Origin: Ypsolopha sequella
Lineage: Eukaryota; Arthropoda; Insecta; Lepidoptera; Ypsolophidae
Direction: 5' to 3'
Length of the DNA stretch: 64,000 nucleotides
Assembly (NCBI GenBank): GCA_934047225.1
Contig: OW203987.1
Coordinates: 3,003,501-3,067,500 of the forward strand
Part shown: positions 63,641-64,000 of the stretch, in pieces
How the letters are laid out: each line of letters opens with the position of its first letter
Position numbering within the stretch: the stretch's first letter is position 1
Position numbers and translations under genes: made by a program
The notes under the pieces: model-generated
Database searches by the model: none
Seen by the model: the letters and a program-made list of their open reading frames with translations, nothing else
What the model was told of the DNA's origin: nothing

Positions 63641-64000
63641 TACGTTAATCGAAACTAGTTTTATTATTTAAATAAAATTTCCATTCAGTGACGAACTTAA
63701 ATTTGATTTTCTCAGGTTCCCTAGGGCCAAGCAAGATTAATTTTGAAAGAGGAAGAACGCTGAGATGGAAGAAACCCCTTTCTGCCCGTAATTAAGCTAG
63801 TTATTGTAATACGCACTTAAACCTTTAAGTTAATCGAAACTGGTTTTATTATTCAAATCAAATTTTCGTTCGGTGACGACCTTAAATTTGACTTCTCAGG
63901 TTCCCTAAGACAAGAAAGATTTATTTGAAAAGGGAAGAACACCGAGAAGGAAGAAACCCCTTTCTGCCCGTAATCAAGCTAATTATTGTAATACACACAC
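63640..64000. repeat. 182-185-bp tandem repeat, two units, running off the end
   Basis: TTAATCGAAACTRGTTTTAT, CAGGTTCCCTA, GAAGAAACCCCTTTCTGCCC and TTATTGTAATAC recur with a spacing of 182-185 bp (first unit from about 63645, second from about 63830 to the window end). Satellite-like. Confidence 0.85.

Overview
This window is from an animal nuclear genome, most likely an insect and very probably a moth or butterfly (Lepidoptera). The evidence is spliced genes with GT-AG introns, AT-rich DNA, and a repeat set of BEL/Pao LTR elements, CR1/Jockey-type LINEs, PIF/Harbinger, piggyBac, hAT, Tc1-like and Helitron elements, and tRNA-derived SINEs. The species assignment is inference. I see no bacterial features (operons, Shine-Dalgarno sites, CRISPR) and no confident single-copy host gene. 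The window is a graveyard and nursery of transposable elements, many inserted into one another.

Layout. 1-4.5 kb: a PIF/Harbinger module, with a HARBI1-like transposase (+) and its SANT/Myb-like partner (-) arranged tail to tail, both disabled. 4.9-6.2 kb: 3' remnant of a BEL/Pao element with one LTR. 6.4-25.5 kb: one LINE (ORF1 and ORF2) split in ORF2 by a BEL/Pao element (10293-24829, minus strand, 5-bp target duplication AACGT). That element is itself split in gag by a second BEL/Pao element (15065-21912, identical LTRs, target duplication ACCAG) with an intact polyprotein. 26-27.6 kb: piggyBac and LINE fragments. 27.9-37.7 kb: a spliced SANT-domain gene whose introns hold a 5.3-kb DNA transposon of an unfamiliar type (28776-34049), a Helitron (34725-36844) and SINEs. 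38.5-44.4 kb: a second SANT-type gene, with an hAT element (39856-44076) inserted in an exon. 45.2-49.3 kb: a Tc1-like transposase gene interrupted by a 5'-truncated Jockey-like LINE. 49.3-56.4 kb: SINE, MITE, a third orphan SANT gene, a gag relic, a rearranged LINE and a C-terminal piece of a probable pogo-like transposase. 57-61.3 kb: a second Harbinger tail-to-tail pair whose transposase exons are open. 61.3-62.9 kb: piggyBac fragments. 63.6-64 kb: tandem repeat running off the end.

How the genes relate. Five SANT/Myb-like genes are present but only two HARBI1 transposases. In PIF/Harbinger elements both proteins are needed for transposition, so the three orphan SANT genes are either remnants of such elements or host-captured copies. 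The insertion order can be read from the target duplications: LINE, then outer BEL, then inner BEL; SANT gene, then DNA transposon or Helitron; SANT gene, then hAT, then an unidentified 1.55-kb insert.

Most noteworthy: (1) gag and pol of the outer BEL element lie in one frame, separated by a single TGA followed by CTA, the context known for efficient stop-codon readthrough; (2) the 28776-34049 DNA transposon, with 29-bp perfect terminal inverted repeats, a 4-bp TATG duplication and a long transposase I cannot place firmly in a named superfamily; (3) a SINE 3' body joined to two different tRNA-like heads; (4) a Helitron with an empty-site copy 0.5 kb away.
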